A stretch of DNA of 64,000 bases from Agathobaculum hominis (GTDB taxonomy: Bacteria > Bacillota > Clostridia > Oscillospirales > Butyricicoccaceae), in NCBI RefSeq assembly GCF_014288055.1, contig NZ_JACOPK010000001.1:62001-126000 (forward strand), in the 5' to 3' direction. Positions 22,480-31,529 of this stretch are shown here, piece by piece (position 1 is the first letter of the stretch; each line of letters starts with the position of its first letter). The notes beneath the pieces are model-generated. The model saw only the letters and a program-made list of their open reading frames with translations, did no database searches and was not told the origin of the DNA. Both the position numbers and the translations under genes were made by a program.

Positions 22480-24735
22480 GTGGACGAAAAAGAATATGTA
22501 GAGCTGCGCGGCACGGTCGAGCAGATCGTTTTCAGCAATGAGGAAAACGGTTACGCCGTGCTGCGCCTTTTGTCGCAGGAGGGTGCGGAGATCACTGCTA
22601 CCGGTACTTTTCCGGGCATCGGTCTGGGCGAGGAGCTGACCATGGTCGGATGCTGGGTCATGCATCCGTCCTACGGCGAGCAGTTTTCGGCCGAACGCTT
22701 TGAACGCCGCCTGCCGACTACCGTCCGCGGCATCGCGGATTATCTGTCCTCCGGCCTGATTCGCGGCATCGGGCCGCGCCTTGGTGCACGCATCGCCGAA
22801 AAATTCGGCGAGGATACCTTCGATGTGATGCTGAACGAGCCGGAACGGCTGACCGAGATCAAGGGCATCACCTCGCGCCGCGCCAAAGAGATCGCGCGGC
22901 AGTATGTCGAGCAGAGCGCGATGCGCGAGCTGATGGATTTCCTCAGCGAGCATGGTCTCCCCATCGAGATCACGGCGCTGCTGTACAAGCGGTTTCACGA
23001 CAGCGCCATCGAAAGCCTGAAGGAGAACCCGTACCTGCTGTGCGACCCGTATTATGACGTCGATTTCCGTCTTGCGGACGGTCTGGCGATCGAGCTCGGC
23101 CTGTCCATGCTGTCCGACGACCGAACGGACGCAGGCATCGTCTATACGCTGACCTTCAACCTCGGAAACGGCCACACCTTTATTCCGCTCGACAAGCTGA
23201 CGACCGCCGTCATCCGCCTGCTGAGCGACGAGGACGTCGTGTTCGATGAGGACCGCATCCTCGCCGGCATCCTGCGCCTCGCCGACAAGGGCATCCTCGT
23301 CCGTGAGGAGATCGCAGGCCGCGACGCGGTCTATCTGCGCGATATGCACGACGCGGAGGCTTATCTCGCACATATGCTGAGCGATATGTCTGAGCGCAAT
23401 TACGAGTATGATTTCGACGTAGACAGTCTGCTGCACGGCCTGTTCGATGACAGCGAGTTCCCGTATTCGGAAAAGCAGAAGCAGGCCATCGCGGCGGCGG
23501 CGCGGAACGGTCTTGTCATTCTGACCGGCGGTCCGGGCACCGGCAAGACTACCACGGTCAGCGGCATCCTGCGCGTGTTTGAGGCGCTCAGCCTGAATAC
23601 GCTGCTCGCCGCGCCGACCGGACGCGCGGCCAAGCGCCTGTCCGACCTCACCGGCATGGAGGCAAAGACCATCCACCGCCTGCTCGAGGCCGGGTTCGCG
23701 CCCGGCGGGCGCACGGTCTACGCGCGCACCGTCACCAATCCGCTCGAGTGCGACGCGGTCATTCTGGACGAGGTGTCCATGGTCGACATCCGGCTGATGC
23801 AGGCGCTCATCGAGGCGCTGCCGCACGGCGCACGGCTCGTGCTCGTCGGAGACGCCGACCAGCTGCCGCCGGTCGGGCCGGGCAATTTCCTGCGCGACAT
23901 CATCGCCTCGCAGCGCGTTCCGACCATCCAGCTGACCGAGATCTTCCGCCAGGCGCAGAAATCCGACATCGTCATGAATGCGCACGCGGTCAACGAGGGT
24001 CATATGCCCACGCCGTCAGGCGCGGACGGCGACTTTTTCTTCATGAAGCGCGGCGACGCGGCCTCGGTCATCGAGACCGTCGCACAGCTCTGCTCACAGC
24101 GCCTCCCGGCGCACTACGGCTTTTCGCCGTCGCAGATTCAGGTGCTGTCCCCGGCCAGACGGCAGGGCAGCGGCACGGCTGCGCTCAACCGCCGTTTGCA
24201 GGAGACGCTCAATCCGCCAAGCGAGAACAGGCGCGAAAAGCGCTTCGGCGACATAATCTTCCGCGAGGGCGACCGCGTCATGCAGGTGCGCAACAACTAC
24301 GACATCGTCTGGGAGCGCGAGGGCGGCGACGAGACCGGCACGGGCGTGTTCAACGGCGACGTGGGCGAGCTCGAGCGCATCTATCCGCAGCAGGAATGCC
24401 TGATCGTGCGCTTCGATGACCGCCTTGCGACCTACACGTTCGATATGCTGAGCGAGCTTGAGCTTGCCTACGCGGTCACGGTACATAAATCGCAGGGCAG
24501 TGAGTTCGACGCGGTCGTTTTCGCCCTGTCCGACGGCCTGCCGCGCCGCCTTCTCACCAGAAATATCCTCTATACCGGCATTACGCGCGCGAAGCAGCTG
24601 CTCGTCATCGTGGGCAGCACGGAGACGGTCTCCCACATGGTCGCGAACAATCAGAAGGGCCGCCGGTACAGCGCTCTCAAGGCAAGACTGCGTGGCGAAC
24701 GCGCGGCCGACGCCCCGGAGATCGCGCTGCTCTGA
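22480..24735 (+). CDS. recD2: RecD2 family 5'-3' DNA helicase
   Basis: 751-residue SF1 helicase of the RecBC-independent RecD2 (YrrC) type, linked to DNA repair and replication-fork upkeep. An OB-like N-terminal region (GTVEQIVFSNEENGYAVLRL near 9) and helix-hairpin-helix repeats (LIRGIGPRLGARIAEKFG near 95) come first. The helicase motifs follow: Walker A LTGGPGTGKTTT near 347, VILDEVSMVD near 427, VGDADQLPPVGPG near 456, and the C-terminal VTVHKSQGSEFDAV near 666. GTG 22480 is the chosen start, behind AGGAGAGG; upstream codons in this frame read through the preceding gene and are not conserved. Confidence 0.95.
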   Translation: MDEKEYVELRGTVEQIVFSNEENGYAVLRLLSQEGAEITATGTFPGIGLGEELTMVGCWVMHPSYGEQFSAERFERRLPTTVRGIADYLSSGLIRGIGPRLGARIAEKFGEDTFDVMLNEPERLTEIKGITSRRAKEIARQYVEQSAMRELMDFLSEHGLPIEITALLYKRFHDSAIESLKENPYLLCDPYYDVDFRLADGLAIELGLSMLSDDRTDAGIVYTLTFNLGNGHTFIPLDKLTTAVIRLLSDEDVVFDEDRILAGILRLADKGILVREEIAGRDAVYLRDMHDAEAYLAHMLSDMSERNYEYDFDVDSLLHGLFDDSEFPYSEKQKQAIAAAARNGLVILTGGPGTGKTTTVSGILRVFEALSLNTLLAAPTGRAAKRLSDLTGMEAKTIHRLLEAGFAPGGRTVYARTVTNPLECDAVILDEVSMVDIRLMQALIEALPHGARLVLVGDADQLPPVGPGNFLRDIIASQRVPTIQLTEIFRQAQKSDIVMNAHAVNEGHMPTPSGADGDFFFMKRGDAASVIETVAQLCSQRLPAHYGFSPSQIQVLSPARRQGSGTAALNRRLQETLNPPSENRREKRFGDIIFREGDRVMQVRNNYDIVWEREGGDETGTGVFNGDVGELERIYPQQECLIVRFDDRLATYTFDMLSELELAYAVTVHKSQGSEFDAVVFALSDGLPRRLLTRNILYTGITRAKQLLVIVGSTETVSHMVANNQKGRRYSALKARLRGERAADAPEIALL

Positions 24736-24776
24736 GCACGAAAAAAGTCGAAACGGCTACAATTTACCGCCAGGAC

Positions 24777-24806
24777 TTGCCAGAAACGTTCCGGATAGAG
24801 TATAAT
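24777..24806 (+). promoter_or_regulatory. Promoter of the mreB-like gene
   Basis: TTGCCA (24777-24782), 18 bases, TATAAT (24801-24806), 39 bases before the ATG. Confidence 0.75.
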
Positions 24807-24845
24807 AAAGGTACTGCTTATAATGAAAAGGATGAAAAACGCAAC

Positions 24846-25907
24846 ATGGCTTCTTTTCTTGATATTTTTAAGAGAAACTTCTCTCTTTTTTCGAGCGACA
24901 TCGGCATTGATCTCGGCACGGCGACCGTTCTCGTTTATGTGAAGGGCAAGGGCATCGTGCTCAACGAGCCGTCCGTCGTCGCAGTGAACAAGGTGACGGG
25001 AAAGCTCGTAGCGGTCGGCACGGAGGCGCAGGAGACCCTCGGCCGCACGCCGGACAACATCATCGCCATCCGTCCGCTGCGCGAGGGCGTCATTTCGGAC
25101 TACGAGATGACCGAGCTGATGATCAAGGAGTTCATCCGCAAGGTACAGGGCTTCCGCCTGTTCAAGCCGAACGTCGTCATCTGCGTGCCCTCGATCATCA
25201 CCGAGGTCGAGGAGCGTGCGGTCATCGACGCCGGCACGCAGGCCGGTGCGAAGCGCGTGTTCCTCATCGAGGAGCCGGTCGCGGCGGCCATCGGCGCGGG
25301 TCTCGACATCAGCAGGCCGAACGGCAATCTGGTCGCTGACATCGGCGGCGGCACGACCGACATCGCGGTCATCTCGCTCGGCGGCATCGTCGAGTCCACC
25401 TCGATCAAGATCGCGGGCGACAAGTTCGACGAGGCGATCATCAAATATGTGCGCCGCAAGCACAACGCGCTCATCGGTGAGCGTACGGCGGAGCAGGTCA
25501 AAAAGACCATCGGCTGCGTCTATCCGCGCACCGAGGAGGAGATCATGGAGGTCAAGGGCCGCTGTCTGATGACCGGCCTGCCGCGCACGTTCACGCTCAG
25601 CTCGTCCGAGATCCTCGAGGCGCTCGAGGAGGTCTCCTCCGCTATCGTCGAGGCCATTCACAGCGTGCTCGAGCGCACGCCTCCCGAGCTGACGGGCGAC
25701 ATCTCCTCCAACGGCATCGTCATGACCGGCGGCGGCTCGCTCATCTGGGGCTTCGACAAGCTCGTTGCCTCCAAGACCGGCATCCCGACGCGCGTCGCGG
25801 ACGAGGCGGTCTCGTGCGTCGCCTACGGCACGGGCAACTGTCTCGAGAACCTCGCGAGCATGCAGGACGGCACGATCAATCTGTCGCGCAAGAGACAGAT
25901 GCGGTAA
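24846..25907 (+). CDS. MreB/Mbl family rod-shape actin homologue
   Basis: 353-residue bacterial actin that moves with the cell-wall elongation machinery on the inner face of the membrane. Seen: the phosphate-1 loop IGIDLGTATVLVYVKGKG near 19, LVADIGGGTTDIAVISLGG near 160, SIKIAGDKFDEAIIKYVRRK near 184, and ITGGG-type loop MTGGGSLIWGFDKL near 293. ATG 24846 gives the usual N-terminus (MASFLDIFKRNFSLFSSD) although its ribosome site is weak (AAGGA). mreC, mreD and minC are not beside it, so it is more likely the Mbl/MreBH-type paralogue than the mre-operon copy. tadA follows after 11 bp. Confidence 0.92.
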   Translation: MASFLDIFKRNFSLFSSDIGIDLGTATVLVYVKGKGIVLNEPSVVAVNKVTGKLVAVGTEAQETLGRTPDNIIAIRPLREGVISDYEMTELMIKEFIRKVQGFRLFKPNVVICVPSIITEVEERAVIDAGTQAGAKRVFLIEEPVAAAIGAGLDISRPNGNLVADIGGGTTDIAVISLGGIVESTSIKIAGDKFDEAIIKYVRRKHNALIGERTAEQVKKTIGCVYPRTEEEIMEVKGRCLMTGLPRTFTLSSSEILEALEEVSSAIVEAIHSVLERTPPELTGDISSNGIVMTGGGSLIWGFDKLVASKTGIPTRVADEAVSCVAYGTGNCLENLASMQDGTINLSRKRQMR

Positions 25908-25918
25908 CGGCAGGCGTG

Positions 25919-26461
25919 ATGACCGAACAGGAAAAATACATGAAGGCGGCGCTGAAGCTCGCGCACAGGGCGGCGGAGGAGGGCGAGGTCCCGGTCGGTG
26001 CGGTCGTTGTCTGCGACGGAAAGATCGTCGGACGCGGCCGTAACCGCCGCGAGACAAAGAAAAACGCGCTGCATCACGCGGAGATCGAGGCCATCGAGAA
26101 GGCCTGCAAAAAGCTCGGCGGCTGGCGGCTGCACCGGTGCGACCTGTATGTCACGCTCGAGCCGTGTCCGATGTGCGCCGGGGCGATCATCAACGCCCGC
26201 ATCAAAACGGTCTATTTCGGCGCATTCGACCCGAAGGCCGGCTCGTGCGGCTCGATGATCAATCTGTTTTCGCTGCCGTACAATCATCAGCCGGAGCTCG
26301 TTTCCGGCGTTATGGAGGAGCAGTGTGCGGACGAGCTGCGCACGTTCTTCCGGGAGCTTCGAAAGAAGCGCAAACTCATCAGAAAAGCACAGAAGAGCGA
26401 GGAAGCTGCGGCGGAAAGCGGAGAAGCGCAGCAGGATGCGTTCTGTGAAAGAGAAAAGTAG
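25919..26461 (+). CDS. tadA: tRNA-specific adenosine deaminase
   Basis: Zinc enzyme converting A34 to inosine in tRNA-Arg(ACG). 180 residues: a core of about 150 plus a charged, Ala- and Glu-rich tail (EEAAAESGEAQQ). The catalytic motif HAEIEAIEKA near 46 and zinc motif PCPMCAG near 75 are intact, with PVGAVVVCDGKIVGRGRNRR before them. ATG 25919 is preceded by GTG at 25916, which could also serve; no strong ribosome site is seen. Translation may be coupled to the mreB-like gene, whose stop is 11 bp upstream. Confidence 0.94.
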   Translation: MTEQEKYMKAALKLAHRAAEEGEVPVGAVVVCDGKIVGRGRNRRETKKNALHHAEIEAIEKACKKLGGWRLHRCDLYVTLEPCPMCAGAIINARIKTVYFGAFDPKAGSCGSMINLFSLPYNHQPELVSGVMEEQCADELRTFFRELRKKRKLIRKAQKSEEAAAESGEAQQDAFCEREK

Positions 26462-26483
26462 TAATAAGTGGGGTTAAAAACAA

Positions 26484-27854
26484 ATGCAAAGAGAAAGACT
26501 CGGTTCGCGTCTGGGCTTTATTCTGCTCAGCGCAGGCTGCGCCATCGGCGTCGGCAACGTATGGAAGTTCCCGTGGATGGTCGGACAGTACGGCGGCGGC
26601 GCCTTCGTTCTGTTCTATGTGATCTTCCTGCTCATCCTCGGTCTGCCGATCATGACGATGGAGTTCGCGGTCGGCCGCGCCAGCCAGAAAAGCCCGGTAC
26701 GCGCCTATCAGGTGCTGGAAAAGCCGGGCAGCAGGTGGCATATCCACGGTTATCTGGCGATGATCGGCAACTATCTGCTGATGATGTTCTACACGACGGT
26801 CTGCGGCTGGATGCTGCACTATTTCTATCTGACCGCAGCGGGCAGATTTGTCGGAGCAACGACCGAGCAGGTCGGCGCGGTGTTCGGTGAAATGCTGTCC
26901 CGGCCGGGCGTCATGGCGGGCTGCATGATCGCGGTCGTCGTCATCGGCTTCCTCATTAACTCGTTCGGCCTTCAGGGCGGTCTGGAGCGCGTGACCAAGG
27001 TCATGATGATCGCGCTGCTCGCCATCATGGTCGTGCTCGCCGTCAACAGCATCCGCACCCCGGGCTCGGGCGAGGGTCTGCGCTTTTACCTCATCCCGGA
27101 CTTCGGCCGCATGGCGGAGACCGGCGTGGCGAACGTGGTCGTGGGCGCGATGAATCAGGCGTTCTTCACCCTGTCGCTCGGCATCGGCGCGATGGCGATC
27201 TTCGGCAGCTATATCGGCAAGGGACGCGCGCTCATGGGAGAGGCGGTCAACGTCGCTGTGCTCGACACCTTTGTCGCCTTCACCGCCGGTCTGATCATCT
27301 TCCCGGCGTGCTTCGCGTTCAACGTATCCCCGGACAGCGGTCCGAACCTCATCTTCGTCACCCTGCCCAACATCTTCAACCACATGGCTGGCGGCCGTCT
27401 GTGGGGCAGTCTGTTCTTTGTATTCATGGCGTTCGCGGCATTCTCTACCGTGCTCGCTGTTTTCGAGAACATCATGTCCTGCTGCATGGATCTGACCGGC
27501 TGGAGCCGCAAAAAGACCGCGGCGATCAACATCGTTCTGATGATCCTGCTGTCCCTGCCGTGCGTTCTCGGCTTCAATGTCTGGAGCGGCTTTCAGCCGT
27601 TCGGCCCGGGCTCGAACGTTCTCGATCTTGAGGATTTTCTGGTTTCCAATCTGTGGCTTCCGCTTGGCTCGCTCGTCTATCTGCTGTTCTGCACCTCGCG
27701 CTATGGCTGGGGATGGAAGAATTTCCAGAACGAGGCGAACGACGGCGGCGGCATCAAGGTGCGCGACGGCATTCGCTTCTATGTGAGCTATATCCTGCCG
27801 CTCATCGTGCTCGTCATCTTTGTGCTCGGCATCAGGGATAAGTTTTTTGCGTAA
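26484..27854 (+). CDS. Sodium-dependent transporter, neurotransmitter:sodium symporter family
   Basis: 456-residue membrane protein of the LeuT fold. The first helix carries the family's sodium/substrate motif: GFILLSAGCAIGVGNVWKFP near 9, then GGGAFVLFYVIFLLILGLPI. About eleven or twelve hydrophobic segments can be counted. Such bacterial proteins import amino acids (tryptophan, tyrosine, leucine or alanine) with sodium; the substrate here is not evident. The ribosome site is weak (GTGGGG). It is 22 bp after tadA, in the same direction. Confidence 0.93.
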   Translation: MQRERLGSRLGFILLSAGCAIGVGNVWKFPWMVGQYGGGAFVLFYVIFLLILGLPIMTMEFAVGRASQKSPVRAYQVLEKPGSRWHIHGYLAMIGNYLLMMFYTTVCGWMLHYFYLTAAGRFVGATTEQVGAVFGEMLSRPGVMAGCMIAVVVIGFLINSFGLQGGLERVTKVMMIALLAIMVVLAVNSIRTPGSGEGLRFYLIPDFGRMAETGVANVVVGAMNQAFFTLSLGIGAMAIFGSYIGKGRALMGEAVNVAVLDTFVAFTAGLIIFPACFAFNVSPDSGPNLIFVTLPNIFNHMAGGRLWGSLFFVFMAFAAFSTVLAVFENIMSCCMDLTGWSRKKTAAINIVLMILLSLPCVLGFNVWSGFQPFGPGSNVLDLEDFLVSNLWLPLGSLVYLLFCTSRYGWGWKNFQNEANDGGGIKVRDGIRFYVSYILPLIVLVIFVLGIRDKFFA

Positions 27855-27861
27855 ATAATAC

Positions 27862-27890
27862 TTGAAAAAATGGGTGCAGTACGGTATAAT
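27862..27890 (+). promoter_or_regulatory. Promoter of tRNA-Leu
   Basis: TTGAAA (27862-27867), 17 bases, TATAAT (27885-27890); tRNA begins 22 bases later. Confidence 0.85.
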
Positions 27891-27911
27891 TATCGATGCA
27901 CCCATAATAAT

Positions 27912-27997
27912 GCCGGCGTGGCGAAATGGTACACGCAGTTGACTCAAAATCAACCGGTGGAAACACCTTGGGGGTTCGAGTCCCCCCGCCGGCACCA
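27912..27997 (+). tRNA. tRNA-Leu (anticodon CAA)
   Basis: Acceptor arms GCCGGCG/CGCCGGC, anticodon loop CTCAAAA giving CAA (reads UUG), a long variable arm typical of class II tRNA, T-arm GGGGG-TTCGAGT-CCCCC, and an encoded CCA end (27995-27997). Confidence 0.97.
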
Positions 27998-28037
27998 GTA
28001 AAAGACTGTCGCGAAACTAAACTTTATCAACAGACTG

Positions 28038-28061
28038 GGCAGACCGCAAGGTCTGCCTTTT
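28038..28061 (+). terminator. Terminator of tRNA-Leu
   Basis: Arms GGCAGACC and GGTCTGCC around GCAA, then TTTTG. Confidence 0.88.
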
Positions 28062-28178
28062 GTTATATAAAGGGAAGCATAGAGCGGGAGACCAGAGGGC
28101 GCGATGTCCCGTTTTCCGCGCTTAAAGGGCGAAAATCTGTGCTGAATGCACAAAATTCGTCAGATGGCGCTCGGCGCA

Positions 28179-28207
28179 TTTACAGATTGTTAACTTTTTG
28201 CTATAAT
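28179..28207 (+). promoter_or_regulatory. Promoter of the purine permease gene
   Basis: TTTACA (28179-28184), 17 bases, TATAAT (28202-28207). The leader of about 75 bases carries one hairpin (GCGTTCC/GGGAACG) and no purine riboswitch that I can recognise. Confidence 0.8.
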
Positions 28208-28285
28208 TTATTTGCATATCATGGCGTTCCGCCGCTGCGGCAGGGGGAACGTCGCAGCAAGAGAAATAATTTAAGGAGTGTGGGT

Positions 28286-29677
28286 ATGCAGAATAAAACT
28301 ATTTCTATGGATGCGGCGCACGATTTCTACGCCAAAATGCCGCTGGCACGAGCCATTCCGCTCGGACTCCAGCACGTTTTCGCCATGTTCGTCGGCAACC
28401 TCACGCCGCTGCTCATCATCATGGGCGCGTGCGGCATTGCAGGCGGCGAGTTCGCGGATCTCCAGGTCAGCGTCCTTCAGAACGCGATGTTTGTTGCGGG
28501 CGTGGTAACGCTCGTTCAGCTGTTCGCCATTGGCCCGATCGGCGGCAAGGTTCCGATCATCATGGGCACGAGCTCGGGCTTTATCGGCGTGTTCAACAGC
28601 GTTGCGGCGACGATGGGCGGCGGCGTGATCGCCTACGGCGCGATCATGGGCGCGTCCATTCTCGGCGGTCTGTTTGAAACCGTGCTCGGCTTCTTCCTCA
28701 AGCCGCTGCGCCGGTTTTTCCCGGCGGTCGTCACCGGCACGGTCGTTCTGAGCATCGGCCTGTCGCTGATCTCGGTCGGCATCAATTCCTTCGGCGGCGG
28801 CAACTCCGCGAAGGACTTCGGCTCGATGGAAAATCTGCTGCTCGCACTTTTCGTACTCGTGGTGATCCTCGTGGTCAAGCACGGCTGCTCGGGCTTCCTC
28901 GGCTCGTCTGCGATCTTTGTCGGCATTATCGCCGGCTACATCGCGGCTATCATCATGGGCTTCGTGCTCCCGACGACCGCAGTTGACGCGGACGGCGTGG
29001 AGTTCACCAAGGCGTGGGTGCTGAACTGGGACAAGGTCGCACAGGCGGGCTGGTTCTCGGTACCCAAGCTCATCCCGGTAAAGCCGGTCTTTGATCTGCG
29101 TGCGATCCTGCCGGTCCTCGTTATGTTCATCGTTACCGCTGTTGAGACGGTGGGCGATATTTCGGGCGTTATGGAGGGCGGCATGGGCCGCGAGGCGACC
29201 GACAGGGAGCTGTCCGGCGGCGTCAGCTGCGACGGTCTGGGTTCCTCGTTTGCGGCGCTGTTCGGCGTTCTTCCGAACACCTCGTTCAGCCAGAACGTCG
29301 GCCTTGTCACCATGACCAAGGTCGTCAACCGCGGTGCGCTGTCCATCGGCGCGATCTTCCTCATTCTCTGCGGCCTGATTCCGAAGCTCGGCGCGATCGT
29401 TTCCATCATGCCGCAGTCGGTGCTCGGCGGCGCAGCGGTCATGATGTTCTCGTCCATCGTCATCAGCGGTATCCAGCTGATCACCAAGGAGGAAATGACG
29501 CCGCGCAATCTGACGATCGTTTCGGTCGCTCTCGGCGTCGGCTACGGCATGGGCGCGAATATGTCCATTCTGGCGCAGGCCCCGCAGGCGATCCAGCTGA
29601 TCTTCGGCGGTTCCGGTATTGTTCCGGCAGCGTTCGTAGCGATCATTCTGAACATCCTTCTGCCGAAGGATAAATAA
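28286..29677 (+). CDS. Nucleobase:cation symporter-2 family permease (xanthine/urate/uracil type)
   Basis: 463-residue membrane protein of the UraA/PbuX fold with about 14 hydrophobic segments. Seen: the family start RAIPLGLQHVFAMFVGNLTP near 20, then QLFAIGPIGGKVPIIMGTSS near 76, and the signature ETVGDISGVMEGGMGREATD near 283, followed by GVLPNTSFSQNVGLVTMTKV. GVLPNTSFSQN is typical of xanthine/urate members. With xdh and mocA genes nearby, xanthine or urate is the likely substrate (inference). ATG 28286 sits behind TAAGGAG; upstream in-frame starts would run into the tRNA gene. Confidence 0.92.
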   Translation: MQNKTISMDAAHDFYAKMPLARAIPLGLQHVFAMFVGNLTPLLIIMGACGIAGGEFADLQVSVLQNAMFVAGVVTLVQLFAIGPIGGKVPIIMGTSSGFIGVFNSVAATMGGGVIAYGAIMGASILGGLFETVLGFFLKPLRRFFPAVVTGTVVLSIGLSLISVGINSFGGGNSAKDFGSMENLLLALFVLVVILVVKHGCSGFLGSSAIFVGIIAGYIAAIIMGFVLPTTAVDADGVEFTKAWVLNWDKVAQAGWFSVPKLIPVKPVFDLRAILPVLVMFIVTAVETVGDISGVMEGGMGREATDRELSGGVSCDGLGSSFAALFGVLPNTSFSQNVGLVTMTKVVNRGALSIGAIFLILCGLIPKLGAIVSIMPQSVLGGAAVMMFSSIVISGIQLITKEEMTPRNLTIVSVALGVGYGMGANMSILAQAPQAIQLIFGGSGIVPAAFVAIILNILLPKDK

Positions 29678-29683
29678 AGATTC

Positions 29684-30415
29684 TTTTTACCGTCAGCTGA
29701 CGGTATACCTTCCGCCGATACAGCGGTGCGCCGCTGGAGGCGAGGTTTACGCTCAAAGTGAGCGTGCACAGTGGCCGCCTTCGGCGGCCGGGGGAGCCGG
29801 TGTTCACCGGCGGGAATGCCGCCGTCTGGCGGCGGAGACGCCGGTGCCCACCGGCAGGGGCAAAAGGGGACAGGACACCAAGTATGGTTTCCTGTCCCCT
29901 CTTGACTCCCCAGACCTTCCTTTGCGCTGACACATCGGAGATGTGCAGCGAAACGGGGGTTACGGGGGCTCGGTTCCGTGCGTTTTTCAGCTTATATGTG
30001 GCTGAGCTGCCCTGAATTTTCCTTGCGTCAACCGCCGCGCATAACAGTGCGCGGCCATTCTGTGCAGGGCGTTTGCTTTCTGCTGCGAAAAGCTTCGCTT
30101 CGATCAAGAGCGTGCCCTTGGAGCACCAAACGCCCCTGTGGGCCCTTCGCTTTTAGACGCGCGACCGAAGGGAGTCGCGTCCTAAGGAAAGGTTGGGGAG
30201 TCAAGAGGGGCAGGGAAACCTTGGTGTCCCTGCCCCTTTTGCCCCCGCCGCCGGGCGGCGGCCAATGCACACGCCATGTCATGGCGAACACCCCTCGTCC
30301 CGGGAGGGCCTGCCTCGCCTGCGGCGGCAGGCCGCCGGAACGGCGGAAGGTATACCCTCAGCAGAGGGTAAAAAAAGATTCACCTGCGGCGGCAAGCCGC
30401 CGGAACGGCGGAAGG
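29684..30415 (+). repeat. Intergenic hairpin repeat, family 1, copy D (core 29861-30241)
   Basis: The core is 381 bp, same orientation as copies A and B. Terminal hairpins are GGGGACAGGACACC/GGTTTCCTGTCCCC and GGGGCAGGGAAACC/GGTGTCCCTGCCCC. The internal order matches copy A, but the centre resembles B (TTCAGCTTATATGTGGCTGAG). The left flank has five stacked palindromes, including CCGTCAGCTGACGG, GGCCGCCTTCGGCGGCC, GCCGGTGTTCACCGGC and CCGCCGTCTGGCGGCGG. The right flank carries two GGCGGCAGGCCGCC-type modules and reaches the mocA stop codon. It lies between two convergent genes. Confidence 0.9.
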
Positions 30416-31063
30416 TCAATCTCCTGCTTCAGGTAAAACCTTTTTCAGGGCTGTTTCCTGCGCCAGCAGGTTTTGCAGCGCCTCCGGCGTGTCGGCGTCC
30501 TCAAGCTCCGCCGGATGCCCGGCAGCAAACAGCCGCACGCATTCCGTGTGCTGCCGCAGCACAGCGCCGCCGCCTTTCCCTTCGGGAAGGTGCAGCAGCG
30601 CGTCAAAATACCCGCGTCCGAACAGGACGGGACTGCCGACCGTGACCGGAGAGCCATTCTCCGGTGCACACAGCCGGAAAATGTCCCGTTCTTTTTCCTG
30701 CGAGCACGCAAACGCAGCGCACATCCCGTCTACGGTGCTGCGCCGCAGCAGCGGCTGATCACCCGGCACAAACAGACAGCCGCACAGCGCCGGCTGCCCG
30801 AGCAGCAGGGCGGACAGCCCGAGCCGCACGGTGTCGCTGCGGTGGGGCAGGGCGTGCAGCAGCGCGGGAACGCCCAGAGCTGTGCACAGCCTGTGAACCT
30901 CCTCCGAGCGCGTTACGACCAGACGCGGCGCGATGCCGGCCGTTGCTGCCAGTGCGCGGCACAGCATCGGCTCGCCGCCGAAGTCCGCGAGCAGCTTGTT
31001 CGACCCGAACCGCCGCGCAAGGCCGGAGGCCATGATGACCGCGCCGACTGCTTCATTTTTCAT
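30416..31063 (-). CDS. MobA/MocA-like nucleotidyltransferase (molybdenum cofactor cytidylyl/guanylyl transfer)
   Basis: 215-residue protein with the N-terminal nucleotide-binding signature GAVIMASGLARRFGSNKLLA (residues 7-26) of MobA/MocA-type enzymes, and GCLFVPGDQPLLR near 100. Xanthine dehydrogenase family enzymes need the CMP form of the cofactor, so MocA function is the best inference from the adjacent xdh genes. The start ATG 31063 lies inside the last codons of modE (11-bp overlap), so translation is probably coupled. The C-terminal half is short and Cys-rich for the family. The stop codon abuts repeat copy D. Confidence 0.82.
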   Translation of the reverse strand: MKNEAVGAVIMASGLARRFGSNKLLADFGGEPMLCRALAATAGIAPRLVVTRSEEVHRLCTALGVPALLHALPHRSDTVRLGLSALLLGQPALCGCLFVPGDQPLLRRSTVDGMCAAFACSQEKERDIFRLCAPENGSPVTVGSPVLFGRGYFDALLHLPEGKGGGAVLRQHTECVRLFAAGHPAELEDADTPEALQNLLAQETALKKVLPEAGD

Positions 31064-31394
31064 CGGCGAAATACCGCGCGAAGCGCTCCTTGTCCGCGTG
31101 CACGCATTCATCCCGGTAGCTTTCATAGCGCTGCATGAACTCCTTTGCTTCATCGGTCAGCACGCTGCCGCCGCCGCCGCGTCCGCCGATCGTTCGGCGC
31201 GTAAACGCGAAGCCGAGTACCTTCTCGGCGCGCCGCAGCAGATGCAGCGCCTTGGTGTATGCCATTTCCATCGACTGCGCCGCGCTGCGCAGCGAGCCGG
31301 TCTCTTCGACTGCGTGCAGCAGCCGCAGCGGACCCTCACCGAAAAAGCGCTCGCCGTTCTCGTCGTACAGATAGACCCGGATGACCGGACGCAT
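31053..31394 (-). CDS. ModE-like molybdate-responsive winged-helix regulator (DNA-binding domain only)
   Basis: 113 residues matching the LysR-like N-terminal domain of ModE: GPLRLLHAVEETGSLRSAAQ near 20-39, then MAYTKALHLLRRAEKVLGFA, and the wing RRTIGGRGGGGSVLTDEA near 68. The molybdate-binding (Mop) domains of E. coli ModE are missing, which is common in Clostridia. ATG 31394 has GGAGGTG 8 bases upstream. It is divergent from xdhB, with a ModE-like palindrome between. It likely controls itself, mocA and the xdh genes (inference). Confidence 0.85.
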   Translation of the reverse strand: MRPVIRVYLYDENGERFFGEGPLRLLHAVEETGSLRSAAQSMEMAYTKALHLLRRAEKVLGFAFTRRTIGGRGGGGSVLTDEAKEFMQRYESYRDECVHADKERFARYFADEK

Positions 31395-31419
31395 AATTAC
31401 CACCTCCGCACAAAAAAAC

Positions 31420-31439
31420 TCGTTGTAAATTGATAACGA
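31420..31439. promoter_or_regulatory. Candidate ModE operator
   Basis: Inverted repeat TCGTTGT-N6-ATAACGA (one mismatch from perfect). It resembles the ModE consensus of TCGTTAT-like and ATAACGA half-sites about six bases apart. It overlaps the likely start of the modE transcript, so autoregulation is plausible. Confidence 0.6.
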
Positions 31440-31446
31440 TAACGCT

Positions 31447-31471
31447 ATTATAGCAAAAAGTATGGTAAAAT
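31447..31471. promoter_or_regulatory. Divergent -10 elements for modE (minus) and xdhBCA (plus)
   Basis: On the minus strand TATAAT (plus 31447-31452) faces modE. On the plus strand TGGTAAAAT (31463-31471) is an extended -10 facing xdhB. Neither has a good -35, which suits activator or repressor control. Confidence 0.5.
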
Positions 31472-31529
31472 AAAAGATGTAAAGATAGATTTGGAGAAAT
31501 CTCTCCGGAACATAGAGAGGAAAAAACAA

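Noticed and set aside
28208..28285. Purine or xanthine riboswitch in front of the permease
   Set aside because: The leader is short with a single hairpin and lacks the conserved loops of the purine class; nothing else matched.
27926..28285. An N-terminal extension of the purine permease of 120 codons
   Set aside because: It would overlap the tRNA-Leu gene, its terminator and the permease promoter. The ATG at 28286 has the ribosome site and the family start.
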